Assembly: GCA_963756715.1 (NCBI GenBank)
Contig: CAVWOV010000031.1
Location: 1-64,000 of the forward strand
DNA from: VAZQ01 sp963756715
GTDB taxonomy: Bacteria > Pseudomonadota > Alphaproteobacteria > Rhizobiales > Xanthobacteraceae
Direction of reading: 5' to 3'
DNA length: 64,000 nucleotides
Position 1 is the stretch's first letter. Every line of letters begins with the position of its first letter. The position numbers and the translations under genes were made by a program. Shown here piece by piece: positions 36,478 through 46,365 of the stretch. Under the pieces are notes generated by a model that was given only the letters and a program-made list of their open reading frames with translations, searched no databases and was not told the origin of the DNA.

Positions 36478-37464
36478 ATGGGACAGCTTGTTGACGGCAA
36501 ATGGCGCACCGAGAACATCCTCGTCAATCATGACAACAAGGGGATGTACTTCAAGCGCGATTCGGTTTTCCGCGATCGCATCAGCGACCAAGCCCAGTCT
36601 GAGTTTCCCGCCGAGCCCGGCCGCTATCACCTCTATTGCGCGGTTGCCTGCCCCTGGGCGCATCGCGCAACGCTCATGCGCACGCTCAAGCGGCTCGAGC
36701 CCTTCGTGACGCTCAACGACACCGCCCAAGAACCCGGTGGCCAGGGATGGTCATTCGGCGCCGAAGGCCACGTCGTGCCGGGGACCGATCAACGCGTACG
36801 ATGGCTCCATGAGCTCTATACCATCGCCGACCCGACGTGCACGACACGTGTGACCGTTCCGACACTGTGGGATGCCAAGACGCGCCGTGTCGTCAACAAC
36901 GAGTCCTCTGAAATCATCCGGATATTCAACACTGCATTTCCGGGCATCGCAAAGCCATCGCCGGACTTCTATCCCGAAACGCAACGCCCCGAGATCGATG
37001 TGACAAATGCGCTCGTCCTCAAAGGCGTGAACAACGCAGTCAATGGTTGCGGCTACTCGATTTCTCAGGAGGCCTACGACAATTCCGTCAGGCTCCTGTT
37101 CGAGACGCTCGACAGCCTTGAGGCGCGGCTCTCGACGCAACGCTATTTGTGCGGCGAGGTCGAGACCGAGGCGGACTGGCGGCTCTTTCCAAGCCTGGTA
37201 CGTTTCGATCCCTGCTACTATGTCGGCTATAAATGCAACCTGCGCCGTCTCGATGAATACCCCAATCTGTCGAACTACCTTCGGGATCTCTACCAGACGC
37301 CGGGCATCGCCGACGTCTGCGACGTCGCCGGCATGAAGCAGGGCGTGTTCAGCAAGGCGGGCCCGGTAGGCTCGAACGGGATCATCCCCATCGGCCCCAC
37401 CGTCGACTATTCAAGGCCGCATGATCGCGACCGTTTTGGTCGGCGGGCTGAAATGCGAGCGTGA
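36478..37464 (+). CDS. Glutathionyl-hydroquinone reductase-like GST (ECM4/YqjG family)
   Basis: A 328-aa cytosolic xi-class GST. The start at 36478 has AGGAGC 5-6 nt upstream. Features are MGQLVDGKWRTENIL, then the active-site YCAVACPWAHRATLMR with the catalytic Cys, VPTLWDAKTRRVVNNESSEI (GSH-binding) and the C-terminal helical domain, RFDPCYYVGYKCNLRR. Such enzymes reduce glutathionyl-hydroquinones with GSH, often during breakdown of (chlorinated) aromatics or quinone stress. It seems a single-gene unit. Confidence 0.92.
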   Translation: MGQLVDGKWRTENILVNHDNKGMYFKRDSVFRDRISDQAQSEFPAEPGRYHLYCAVACPWAHRATLMRTLKRLEPFVTLNDTAQEPGGQGWSFGAEGHVVPGTDQRVRWLHELYTIADPTCTTRVTVPTLWDAKTRRVVNNESSEIIRIFNTAFPGIAKPSPDFYPETQRPEIDVTNALVLKGVNNAVNGCGYSISQEAYDNSVRLLFETLDSLEARLSTQRYLCGEVETEADWRLFPSLVRFDPCYYVGYKCNLRRLDEYPNLSNYLRDLYQTPGIADVCDVAGMKQGVFSKAGPVGSNGIIPIGPTVDYSRPHDRDRFGRRAEMRA

Positions 37465-37546
37465 AAGGTTCGGAATGGCCACTCGCGTGAATGGGGCAGC
37501 CGACAACGTTCGATTTGCTCGTGCCTGCACCTGAGAAAGAGCGGAC

Positions 37547-38830
37547 ATGAATCGTTGCCTCAGCCGCCGTGACATCGTGAAGGCAACGGTGAAGCTCGCA
37601 ACGGTCGGTTCATTCGGCCGCGCGGCCGTTGCGTTCGCCGAAGCGCCGGTCGGCCGCCGCATCGAGTCCTTCGCTCATATCGACACGATGCTTCGCGCCG
37701 CGACAAACGCAGGGGAAGTACCCGGAGTCGTGGCACTCGCCGCGACCGACGATGGCCTCGTTTACGAGGGTGCCTTTGGCAGGCGCCGGCTTCCTGCAGG
37801 GCCGCCCATGACACGCGATACGGTATTTCGCGTCGCCTCGATGATTAAGCCGTTTACGTCGGTAGCGGCGCTGCAACTTGTCGAACGCGGCAAGATTTCG
37901 CTGGATGCGCCGGTGCCTGATCTCGATCCGGCGCTCGGATCACCGCAAGTGCTTGACGGCTTCGATGCCAAAGGGGTCCCGCAGTTGCGTCCAGCAAAGC
38001 GGCCGATCTCGCTGCGTCACCTTCTGACCCATACGGCCGGCTTCGCCTACCGGCTTTGGGACGCCAAGGCCGTGCAGTATTCCAAGTCGATCAAGCTGCT
38101 CCCCCGGTCGCAAAGACGCCAGGCGCCGCGCACACCGCTCATGTTCGATCCCGGTGAGGGTTGGCAGTATGGCACGAGTGTCGATTGGGTCGGTCGCATC
38201 GTCGAGTTGGTGAGCGGCGACCGGTTGGATGTCTATTTTCGCAAGCACATTTTCGATCCGCTGGGAATGAACGATACTGCATTCGTTATCTCGCCGCAGC
38301 AGCGCGCGCGAGAAGCCAGCATGCATCAGCGCGAACGGGACGGGTCCCTTATTGCACAACCAATCGAGCGGCAGACGGCGCGCCACTCTTTTTCCGGCGG
38401 GGGCGGGATTTATTCGACTGGACCGGATTATCTGACTTTCATCCGCACGCTGTTGCGCGGCGGCGCGCTGGATGGCGTCCGCATACTTCGGCCTGAAACC
38501 GTCACGCTCATGGGTGAGAATCAGATCGGTCAAATTGAAGCCGGCATACTGAAAACAACCGTCCCGGCGCTCTCCAATGACGTCGATTTCTTTCCCGGCA
38601 TCCATTGCGGATGGGGCTTGGGCCACATGATCAACATGCAGGCCGTTCCGGAGGGCCGCAGCGCCGGAAGCCTGACCTGGGCTGGCTTATTCAACACCTA
38701 TTATTGGATCGATCGCGGAAAGCATGTCGCGGCCGTTTTCATGACGCAGGTGCTGCCATTTGCAGATCACCGAACGTTGCGCGTTTATCGTCAGTTCGAA
38801 CGCGGTATCTACGGCGCGATGAAGACCTAG
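37547..38830 (+). CDS. Serine hydrolase, beta-lactamase class C/esterase EstB-like, Tat-exported
   Basis: A 427-aa protein with Tat signal (SRRDIVKATVKLATVG). The active-site S-x-x-K is Ser98-Met-Ile-Lys101 in FRVASMIKPF. The Tyr motif is YGTSVDW (Y-x-x in place of YSN), and a C-terminal HSFSGGGGIYSTGPD region follows. It belongs to the class C beta-lactamase-like esterase/DD-peptidase group, most members of which are esterases and not antibiotic-resistance enzymes. The substrate is unknown. Confidence 0.88.
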   Translation: MNRCLSRRDIVKATVKLATVGSFGRAAVAFAEAPVGRRIESFAHIDTMLRAATNAGEVPGVVALAATDDGLVYEGAFGRRRLPAGPPMTRDTVFRVASMIKPFTSVAALQLVERGKISLDAPVPDLDPALGSPQVLDGFDAKGVPQLRPAKRPISLRHLLTHTAGFAYRLWDAKAVQYSKSIKLLPRSQRRQAPRTPLMFDPGEGWQYGTSVDWVGRIVELVSGDRLDVYFRKHIFDPLGMNDTAFVISPQQRAREASMHQRERDGSLIAQPIERQTARHSFSGGGGIYSTGPDYLTFIRTLLRGGALDGVRILRPETVTLMGENQIGQIEAGILKTTVPALSNDVDFFPGIHCGWGLGHMINMQAVPEGRSAGSLTWAGLFNTYYWIDRGKHVAAVFMTQVLPFADHRTLRVYRQFERGIYGAMKT

Positions 38831-38944
38831 GATGCGCGCGCGTGGCTGACGCCACGCGATCCTATGATCAGCATCTCATCGAGCGCGCATTGGATGAGAT
38901 GCGGGCGTGGCAATCGAGGCCGCCGGCGTAGGCGCCCCACTCTC

Positions 38945-39469
38945 TCAATATAGGCCAACGGCTCTGGTGATCCGTCGCCAGAAACGTGCAGCGCTTGGTT
39001 GGCGCGTACAAACCCGTTCTACGTACTCGATCGCTTTGCGTGAGTTTTGCATTGAGATGCGATTATGCGGTGGCGGCAGTTCGGTATTCTCAATCGTCAG
39101 GGTTTTGCTTGATTTCATCGCCTCGATTAGATTGCCTGGGGTCATTTCCGCGCGTGTCGAAAACGGTAGTTGTGAGCTCGCCGGCGCCGCTATCGATACC
39201 TCGAAACTACCGTCGTCCGTCAGCAATTTCACTTTGCCGCGGAGTTCCGGCTTGGCACTCGAGAAATACAGGCTGAGTGGCGAACCAGGCTGATCGCATC
39301 TCAACATGATGCAAACCCAATCGCCCGGTTGCCGCGGCTCCGCCGCACAGCCCTGCACGGTGCGATTTTGTTCGTTAGGAATTTTGGCTTCGGTCCATTG
39401 CGCCTGCGCACTTGAGATCGAAAGAACACTGACACAGGTAATCGCGAAGCTTACTGCACAAAATCGCAT
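38945..39469 (-). CDS. Exported hypothetical protein (IalB-like character)
   Basis: A 174-aa protein; the ATG at 39469 has GAAGGACG upstream. The signal is MRFCAVSFAITCVSVLSISS with cleavage after AQAQ. The mature domain has two Cys pairs (VQGCAAE, WVCIMLRCDQ) and beta-rich stretches. This resembles invasion-associated-locus-B-type periplasmic proteins, but the match is weak and no function is claimed. Confidence 0.65.
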   Translation of the reverse strand: MRFCAVSFAITCVSVLSISSAQAQWTEAKIPNEQNRTVQGCAAEPRQPGDWVCIMLRCDQPGSPLSLYFSSAKPELRGKVKLLTDDGSFEVSIAAPASSQLPFSTRAEMTPGNLIEAMKSSKTLTIENTELPPPHNRISMQNSRKAIEYVERVCTRQPSAARFWRRITRAVGLY

Positions 39470-39761
39470 CGGGCGTCCTTCGCCAACCTCTCCAAAAAAA
39501 TCTGGCCGCGGATCGCGGCTACGGCCGCAAGAGTGACACGAGGCTCTATCGAAATTATTAAAATTGAATTGGGCGCGGGCGTGGGAACTAGTAGGCCGAG
39601 GAGTCATAACGCCCGCACCGGATGCAAAGGCAACCGAGTTCGACCATGGCGAAGTCGTTCAATGGACTACGGTTGCGCTCCTGATGTTTGATCGGCAGGC
39701 ATGGAAGCGAAGGTAAGGGCGTTTCCGCGCTCCGCCCTCGCAACGACGGATGGCCGTAACG

Positions 39762-40643
39762 TCAATCCCGTTCCAATTTTCGCAGCACGCCGTCGAGCTG
39801 ATCGAGATCGCGATAGTGGATCTGCAGAATGCCCCACTTGCCGCGATGATCGACGCTGACCTGCAGCCCGAGTGCGTCCGATAGACGCTTCTCCAGCGCA
39901 ACCGTATCGGCGCTTTTACCGGTGCGCCGTTTCGGCTTGAGTTCCTTTGCTTGCTCCTTGCCGCTCTTGCGCGCCAGCGCCTCGATCTGCCGGACATTGA
40001 GCCCGCGATCGATGATCGTCTCGGCAAGCTCTTCGGCGTTCGGTTGACCGATCAGCATGCGGGCATGTCCGGCGCTGAGCTTGCCGGCGCGGATATACGC
40101 CTTGATCGGATCGGACAGCTTCAGGAGGCGCAGCGTGTTGGTAACATGGCTGCGGCTCTTGCCGACGATCTTGGCGATGTCGTCATGACTGCGGTCGTAC
40201 TCGTCCGCCAGCGATTGATAACCGCCGGCTTCTTCCAGCGGATTGAGATCGGCGCGCTGAACGTTTTCGATGATCGCGAGTTCGAGCGCTTCGCTGTCGC
40301 TGACCTCGAGCGTGACGATGGGAATGTCGTGCAGACCGGCACGTTGCGCCGCGCGCCAGCGCCGCTCGCCCGCGATAATCTCGAAGCTGTCATTTGCACT
40401 TTTCACCGCCCGCACGACGACCGGTTGGATGACGCCGCGCTCCCGGATCGACGCGGTCAACTCTTCGAGTTCGTCGGCGGAGAAATTCTGCCGCGGATTT
40501 TTCGGATTGGGTTTGAGAAACTCGATCGGCACGCGCCGTTGATTGCGCGAGCGCTCACGCTCCGCCGTCGCGGGCTGGCCGCCGGCATCACCGATCAGGG
40601 CCGCAAGCCCCCGCCCGAGTCGGGATCGGCTCTCGTCCGCCAT
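39762..40643 (-). CDS. parB: ParB, chromosome partitioning CTP-dependent DNA clamp
   Basis: A 293-aa ParB. After RSRLGRGLAALIGDAG it shows the N-terminal CTPase domain, with FKPNPKNPRQNFSADELEEL, IQPVVVRAV and the GERRWRA box; the HTH domain follows (SLADEYDRSHDDIAKIVGKSRSHVTNTLRLLKL, quoted in pieces: DIAKIVGKSRSH, VTNTLRLL), then a C-terminal dimerisation domain. It loads at parS and spreads. parA lies 40 nt upstream on the same strand. Two parS sites are in the window. An ATG at 40646 is an equal alternative start. Confidence 0.96.
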   Translation of the reverse strand: MADESRSRLGRGLAALIGDAGGQPATAERERSRNQRRVPIEFLKPNPKNPRQNFSADELEELTASIRERGVIQPVVVRAVKSANDSFEIIAGERRWRAAQRAGLHDIPIVTLEVSDSEALELAIIENVQRADLNPLEEAGGYQSLADEYDRSHDDIAKIVGKSRSHVTNTLRLLKLSDPIKAYIRAGKLSAGHARMLIGQPNAEELAETIIDRGLNVRQIEALARKSGKEQAKELKPKRRTGKSADTVALEKRLSDALGLQVSVDHRGKWGILQIHYRDLDQLDGVLRKLERD

Positions 40644-40683
40644 CATCTCGTCTCCCAAGCGTTCGTCGGCACCGTGCGCGGCG

Positions 40684-41676
40684 TCACGCCGCGCCCTGAT
40701 CTGAACCCGGCTCGCGGTTTTGCCCGTTCGGCGCCTGCAACGATTTTCCAGGCGCGGGCGTCGTCGGCGCTCCGGTCGTCAGTTCTTTCTCACGCTGAAT
40801 GATCTCGGTGGCGAGCCGCAGATAGGCTTCGCTGCCGACGCATTTAAGATCGTAGACCAGCACCGGCTTGCCGAACGATGGCGCCTCCGACACCCGCACG
40901 TTGCGCGGGATGACGGTGTCATAGACCTTTTGCCCGCTGTTCTGCCGCACGTCGGCAACGACCTGATTGGACAGGTTGTTGCGGGCATCGTGCATGGTCA
41001 GCACGATCCCGTGGATGATCAGCCCTGGATGCAACGCGGAGCGAACTTGTTCAACAGTTTCAAGGAGTTGTGACAATCCTTCGAGAGCAAAGAACTCGCA
41101 CTGCAGCGGCACCAGGACGGCGTCCGATGCCGCCATGGCGTTGACGGTGAGGAGGTTCAGCGAGGGCGGGCAGTCGATCAGCACATAGGTGAAATCGGTG
41201 ACGTCAGGTGCGCCAGAATTCAACGGGGCGAGCGCGTTGCGCAGCCGATAGGCCCGGTCATGCGCCTGGCTCACTTCAAGTTCGAGCCCGGACAGGTCCA
41301 AGGTCGACGGCGCGATGGAGAGGCTCGGTACCGCCGTCATCATGATGGCCTCGCGCAACGGTGCGTCACCGGCCATCACATCATAGGTCGAAAGCCGGCG
41401 GCTCTTGCGGTCGATGCCGAGGCCGGTCGAAGCATTACCCTGCGGATCGAGGTCGATGATGAGAACACGCTCGCCGACAGCAGCGAGCGCGGTGCCGAGG
41501 TTGATCGCCGTCGTGGTCTTGCCGACCCCGCCCTTTTGATTCGCGATCGCCAGGACGCGCGGCGGCTGCGGTTTGGTCGGAATGCTTTCAGATGCGCTCG
41601 GCTGCGGTGATTCCACAGCAGGCGAGGAACCCACGGCAGAGGCAGATTCCATTGCGGAATCAGTACTATCAATCAT
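40684..41676 (-). CDS. parA: ParA/Soj, chromosome partitioning ATPase
   Basis: A 330-aa deviant Walker ATPase: IANQKGGVGKTTTAINLGTA (P-loop), LIIDLDPQGNASTGLGI (Walker A'), YVLIDCPPSLNLL (Walker B). The first 40 residues are Pro/Ser-rich and not conserved. ParA forms a nucleoid gradient that moves ParB-parS complexes. It lies between rsmG and parB, the usual order. Confidence 0.97.
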   Translation of the reverse strand: MIDSTDSAMESASAVGSSPAVESPQPSASESIPTKPQPPRVLAIANQKGGVGKTTTAINLGTALAAVGERVLIIDLDPQGNASTGLGIDRKSRRLSTYDVMAGDAPLREAIMMTAVPSLSIAPSTLDLSGLELEVSQAHDRAYRLRNALAPLNSGAPDVTDFTYVLIDCPPSLNLLTVNAMAASDAVLVPLQCEFFALEGLSQLLETVEQVRSALHPGLIIHGIVLTMHDARNNLSNQVVADVRQNSGQKVYDTVIPRNVRVSEAPSFGKPVLVYDLKCVGSEAYLRLATEIIQREKELTTGAPTTPAPGKSLQAPNGQNREPGSDQGAA

Positions 41677-41718
41677 ATCACGCGGTCCGTTCGAGGACGA
41701 ATTGGGTTGCCGGACATT

Positions 41719-42379
41719 CTACGCTTTGCGCGGCTGCAATTCTCGCACAACCACAATACGTCCGTTCGGGTTGGTGCGGCTTGGGACAAGCAACGTATCC
41801 ATCATCCAGGATTTGCCGGCCTCGTGCAATTCCAGCTCGGCATCCTGGCCTTTCGGGAACAGGCCTTTCGCACCGCTTTTCGCCAGCAGGGGGAAGGCTT
41901 CGCCCAGCAGCCGTGGAAGGGGCGCTAACGCCCGCGCGGTGACGATGTCCGCCTTGCCTTTAAAGCCTTTGGCGAACGATTCGATGCGTTCGGGATGGAT
42001 GATTGCCGGGGCTCCGGTAACAAGCTGGGCTTCCCTGAGGAAGTTGGCCTTCTTATTGATGCTCTCGACGAGGTGAATGGCCGCGCCGGGCCGATCCGCA
42101 AGCGCGCAGGCGATCACCATGCCGGGAAATCCAGCGCCAGAGCCAAGATCGATCCAGGTAAGGGCGTTCCGGGGCGAGGTCAAGAAGCTGCAGCGAATCC
42201 GCAATATGCCGGGTCCAGATTTGCGGGATTGTCGAAGGTGCGATCAGATTCATCCTGGTCTGCCAGGACAGCAGGAGTTCAACGAAGCGATCCAGCCGCT
42301 CCAATGTTTCACGTGAAACCGGCGTCAGTGCGAGCGCGCGAGCGCGGTCGGCCGCCAGCGCCTCCTCAGCCTTTGGCAT
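41719..42379 (-). CDS. rsmG: RsmG, 16S rRNA (guanine-N7) methyltransferase (frame broken by +1 base)
   Basis: RsmG (GidB) methylates 16S rRNA G527 using SAM. The N-terminal frame (42379 on) reads VSRETLERLDRFVELLLSWQ and IWTRHIADSLQLLDLAPE; the SAM-binding part (WIDLGSGAGFPGMVIA, then HLVESINKKANFL) is in another frame down to 41719. One extra G near 42170 explains it (length 3n+1; 219 aa when corrected). A parS site is embedded in the codons for VSRET. It overlaps mnmG by 14 nt. Confidence 0.92.
42305..42320. promoter_or_regulatory. parS: parS site inside rsmG
   Basis: TGTTTCACGTGAAACC matches the ParB-binding consensus TGTTTCACGTGAAACA at 15 of 16 positions. It encodes V-S-R-E-T of RsmG, a known location for parS in many bacteria. 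Confidence 0.9.
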
Positions 42380-44247
42380 CGGCGGTCTTGCGGGTCCGGG
42401 GACGGCGCTTCAGATGGGCCACGATCAGCATCAGCGCGGCGGGTGTCATACCGTCGATGCGTCCAGCCTGGCTGATCGTGCCCGGGCGGGCGGCCTGCAA
42501 CTTTTGCCGGGCCTCGTTCGAAAGGCCCTTCAGCGTTGAATAATCGATCCCGTCCGGGATCGCGAGGCTTTCGTCCCGGCGGTATGCGGCGATGTCGGCG
42601 GCCTGGCGCGCGAGATAGACGTCGTATTTGGCATCGATTTCGAGCTGCTCGGCGATCTTGGGCGCAAGGCCGGCGAGTTGGGGCCAGATGGCCGCGAGTT
42701 GCGCGATCCCGATGTGGGGATGCGACAGCAGGTCGAATGCCGTGCGACGCTGGCCGTCCTTGTTGAGGTCCAGCCCGTGGCGGGCCCCTTCGCTTGGGGT
42801 CAGCGACACGGATTGCGCAAAGGTACGGGCATCGGCCAGGGCCGCCATCTTGGCAGAGTGCTGGCGGCGGCGGATCGGACCGACGCAGCCGAGGGCGATG
42901 CCTTTGCCGGTCAGCCGCTGGTCTGCATTGTCCGCTCGCAGCGTCAGGCGATATTCGGCGCGGGAGGTGAACATGCGGTACGGCTCGCTGACGCCGCGGG
43001 TGACCAGGTCGTCGATCATCACCGCCAGATAGCCCTCGGCCCGGTCGAAGGTGATGTCGCCTCCCCCGCCCGCCTTCGATGCAGCGTTGAGCCCCGCGAC
43101 CAGACCCTGCGCCCCCGCCTCCTCGTAACCGGTCGTACCGTTGATCTGGCCGGCCAGAAACAGGCCGGAAACGCGCTTGGTTTCCAGCGTCGGCCTGAGT
43201 TCGCGGGGGTCGACGTGGTCGTACTCGATGGCATAGCCCGGCCGGATCATCCGGGCCTTAGCCAGGCCGGGAATCGTCGCGATTAGCGCGAGCTGCACAT
43301 CCTCGGGCAGCGAGGTGGAAATGCCATTGGGATAGACCGTGGGGTCGTCAAGCCCCTCAGGTTCGAGGAAGATCTGGTGCCCATCGCGCTCGCCAAACCG
43401 CACGATCTTGTCCTCGATCGACGGGCAGTAGCGCGGGCCGCGGCTCGCGATTTGGCCGGAATACATCGGCGAACGGTGGACGTTGTCGCGGATGACCCGA
43501 TGGGTCGCCTCGGTCGTGCGGGTGATACCGCAGTCGACCTGGGGATTGGTGATCCGATCAGTAAGCGCCGAAAACGGCTCCGGCGGGTCATCGCCGGGCT
43601 GCATTTCGACCGCCCCCCAGTCGATACTGCGGCCATCGAGCCGCGGCGGGGTTCCGGTCTTGAGACGCCCGAGCTTAAAGCCAAGCCGCTCCAGGGTGAG
43701 CGATAGACCCAGCGCCGGTGCTTCCCCGACGCGGCCGGCCGGGGTCTGTTGCTCGCCGATATGGATCAAGCCGCGTAGAAACGTCCCGGTGGTGAGGACT
43801 AAGGCCCCTGCCCCCAGCTCGCGGCCATCTCCTAAGGTCAGCCCGATAACCCGCCCATCCGTGAGCAAAAGATCGTGCGCCTCCGCCTCGATGATCTGCC
43901 AAATTAGTGGTTTCGCGGATCGCCTGCTGCATGGCGGCGGCGTAGAGCTTGCGGTCGGCTTGCGCTCTTGGGCCGCGGACCGCCGGTCCCTTGCGGCGGT
44001 TGAGCACGCGGAACTGGATGCCGCCGGCATCCGCGACCCGACCCATCAGGCCGTCGAGCGCGTCGATTTCCCGGACCAGATGTCCTTTGCCAAGGCCGCC
44101 GATCGCCGGGTTGCAGGACATTGCCCCAATGGTGGCAAAGCGGTGCGTGACCAGGGCCGTCCTGGCGCCCATCCGTGCGGCCGCGGCCGCGGCCTCACAG
44201 CCGGCGTGCCCACCGCCTACGACGATGACATCGAATTGTGCGTCCAT
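42366..44247 (-). CDS. mnmG: MnmG (GidA), tRNA U34 carboxymethylaminomethyl-modification enzyme (frame broken by +1 base)
   Basis: A FAD enzyme that with MnmE installs cmnm5 at tRNA wobble U34. It starts DAQFDVIVVGGGHAGCEAA (FAD site) and has AIGGLGKGHLVREIDAL. The frame breaks near 43905, where one extra G in TTTGGCAG shifts it. The rest continues with QIIEAEAHDLLLTDGRVIG, GTFLRGLIHIGEQQTPAGR and TGYEEAGAQGLVAG to 42366. Without the extra base it is 626 aa, the normal length. Loss of a housekeeping gene is unlikely, so this is probably a sequencing error. Confidence 0.93.
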
Positions 44248-44328
44248 GGTCCTGGCCTGCGACGCGCTTCTAATGGAGCGAGCGCGGCAGGTCAAAACCG
44301 GCGTGAGCTCTCAAGAGAGCTGGGGCCG

Positions 44329-44344
44329 TGTTTCACGTGAAACA
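44329..44344. promoter_or_regulatory. parS: parS site upstream of mnmG
   Basis: TGTTTCACGTGAAACA is an exact match to the bacterial parS consensus, in the intergenic space between mnmG and the small membrane protein gene, about 3.7 kb from parB. Confidence 0.95.
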
Positions 44345-44397
44345 TTCGCCCTTGAAACATTACGGCCCGGGGCGAACGGAGTGCCTTGCAGGCCTGA

Positions 44398-44577
44398 TCA
44401 GCGAGCGAACGGCGATGACGGCGTCTCGGTGGTCGCCACCTTCGACCCCTGCCCGCCAAACATGATGGTCGAGATTACGATGACAACGATCAGTGCTGCC
44501 AAAGCCAGCCAGCCCACCGCATTCGACTCGCGGAGACCTGCCAGCCAATGCCGTTTTGGTTCTTGAGGATCGGCCAT
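44398..44577 (-). CDS. Small single-pass membrane protein (59 aa)
   Basis: A 59-aa protein starting MADPQEPKRHWLAGLRESNA, followed by one strong transmembrane helix (VGWLALAALIVVIVISTIMF) and a short polar tail. AGGGAGCGG precedes the ATG at 44577 by 3 nt. It lies between mnmE and mnmG on the same strand, where rhizobial genomes often carry such a small gene. Function unknown. Confidence 0.65.
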   Translation of the reverse strand: MADPQEPKRHWLAGLRESNAVGWLALAALIVVIVISTIMFGGQGSKVATTETPSSPFAR

Positions 44578-44775
44578 GATCCGCTCCCTAGATTGCTCGC
44601 CCGAGCGTTCCACGAAACTAGGCAATGATCGCTTGGTAGGCATGATGACCGATTGCCCCGCGTCAACATGCGCTCCGCAAATGGAAGAAACAGAGCCGGA
44701 CTGCATGGGCCAGAAAGTTGGAACGCGCTCGATCGGCTACCGGTTGTCGGCCACTGAGTCGTGGCGCGCTCAGAG

Positions 44776-46167
44776 CTATTTGCCGATGCAGAAGTCGCGG
44801 AAGATCACGTCCAAAATGTCTTCGACATCGACCCGGCCGGTCAGACGTTCGAGTGCATGCGTCGCCATCCGGACCTGCTCGGCGATCAGCTCCTCGCGAC
44901 CATCCGCGCCAGAGCCTTCGGCCAACGCCACGGCGCCCGCGAGAGCGGTCGCAGCCAAATCCATCATCTGCCGGTGGCGCTGACGCGTCACTAATGCCGG
45001 CTCGCCGTCAAAGACTCTCCCTGCGAAATCGGTAACTGCCCGGATCAATTGGTCAATTCCCTCGCCAGTTTCGGCCGAAATTGAACAATATCGCAATTTT
45101 GAGAAACAACTGAATAAATGTTCATTTCTTTGCCGCGCCGGAGAGTCGAGCGCGTCGATCTTATTAACCACGAACAGAACGCGAGACTGGGCTTGTTCGG
45201 CGGTCAATTGCTCCGCAGCAGCCCGGATGGCGTCCGCCGTGACGTCAGTCCCATCCAGCACCCACAGCACAAGATCAGCGGCGCCGGTTGACCGCCGTGC
45301 CCGGCGTACCCCCTCCTGCTCGACCGGGTCCTCCGTCGGCCTGATTCCCGCCGTATCGCGCAACGTCACCGGATAGCCGCCGAGATCGAGGTGGACCTCG
45401 ATCACATCCCGCGTCGTGCCCGCATACGGCGACACGATCGCAACATCGCGTTGCGCCATCCGATTCAGCAAAGTCGACTTGCCGACATTGGGCGGCCCGG
45501 CAATTGCGATCTGCAAGCCGTCGCGCAGCCGTTCGCCCTGCCCTTGCAGCGCTGTCTTGATTTCGGCGAGCGCGCTCCTGACGATGTCCAGCGCCTGCAC
45601 GGCAAGGTTCGCCGGAACGTCTCCCTCGTCGGAGAAATCGATTCCCGCTTCAAGCAAAGCGCGCGCCTGGATCAGCCGCTCCCGCCAACGCTCAAGATGC
45701 CGCGCGAACTCGCCCTGCATCTGCCGCAGCGCCTGTTTGCGCTGAGCGTCCGTCTCGGCCGCCACCAGATCGGCGAGCCCCTCGACGGCCGTCAAATCCA
45801 TGCGGCCGTTTTCGAACGCGCGGCGGGTAAACTCGCCAGCCTCGGCGTGACGGAACCCCTCAAGCCTCGCAAGCGCGCCGAGCACTGCGGCGATGATCGC
45901 CCGGCCGCCATGCACCTGCAGTTCGGCCACGTCTTCACCGGTCTCGCTCTTCGGCCCCGGGAACCACAGCGCCAGACCTTCGTCGATCAACTCACCGCTC
46001 ACCGGGTCGCGCACTCGCGCGAACGCCGCAACGCGGGGCGAGGGCACGCGCCCAATCATTGCTTCCAGCGCCAAGCGTGCCGCCGGCCCCGAGATGCGGA
46101 TCACCGCGATCGCGCACGGCGGCCGGCCGGAGGAAAGCGCAAAGATCGTATCGCGGGCTGGGATCAT
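44776..46167 (-). CDS. mnmE: MnmE (TrmE), tRNA modification GTPase
   Basis: A 463-aa potassium-activated GTPase, partner of MnmG. The start MIPARDTIFALSSG at 46167 is the family N-terminus (formyl-THF-binding domain). GTPase motifs: GPPNVGKSTLLNRM (G1), LRDTAGIRPTED (G3), NKID (G4). The C-terminus ends DFCIGK, with the invariant Cys. The longer upstream extension in the same frame is not family-like. Confidence 0.97.
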   Translation of the reverse strand: MIPARDTIFALSSGRPPCAIAVIRISGPAARLALEAMIGRVPSPRVAAFARVRDPVSGELIDEGLALWFPGPKSETGEDVAELQVHGGRAIIAAVLGALARLEGFRHAEAGEFTRRAFENGRMDLTAVEGLADLVAAETDAQRKQALRQMQGEFARHLERWRERLIQARALLEAGIDFSDEGDVPANLAVQALDIVRSALAEIKTALQGQGERLRDGLQIAIAGPPNVGKSTLLNRMAQRDVAIVSPYAGTTRDVIEVHLDLGGYPVTLRDTAGIRPTEDPVEQEGVRRARRSTGAADLVLWVLDGTDVTADAIRAAAEQLTAEQAQSRVLFVVNKIDALDSPARQRNEHLFSCFSKLRYCSISAETGEGIDQLIRAVTDFAGRVFDGEPALVTRQRHRQMMDLAATALAGAVALAEGSGADGREELIAEQVRMATHALERLTGRVDVEDILDVIFRDFCIGK

Positions 46168-46365
46168 GGCGCGCAGCTTGCATGAACCATGGTCGATGTC
46201 ACAGCGGAAGTTTCCCGAACATTGCGAGTCGTGCGGCGCAGCACGGCCGGTCTCTGCAAGCACGTATCGGCTCAAAGCGTTTGCAGTTTCTCGGATGTCT
46301 GTGAGTCACCTCACACAGCCACCATGGGCGCGCCTGTTACCCTTGCGCGCTAGACGGAGAATCTG

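Noticed and set aside
38842..38931. 29-aa frame after the serine hydrolase
   Set aside because: Too short, no ribosome-binding site, no recognisable family.
43675..44030. Programmed frameshift in mnmG
   Set aside because: No slippery heptamer or downstream structure was noticed, MnmG is not known to use one, and the same kind of extra base occurs in many nearby genes.
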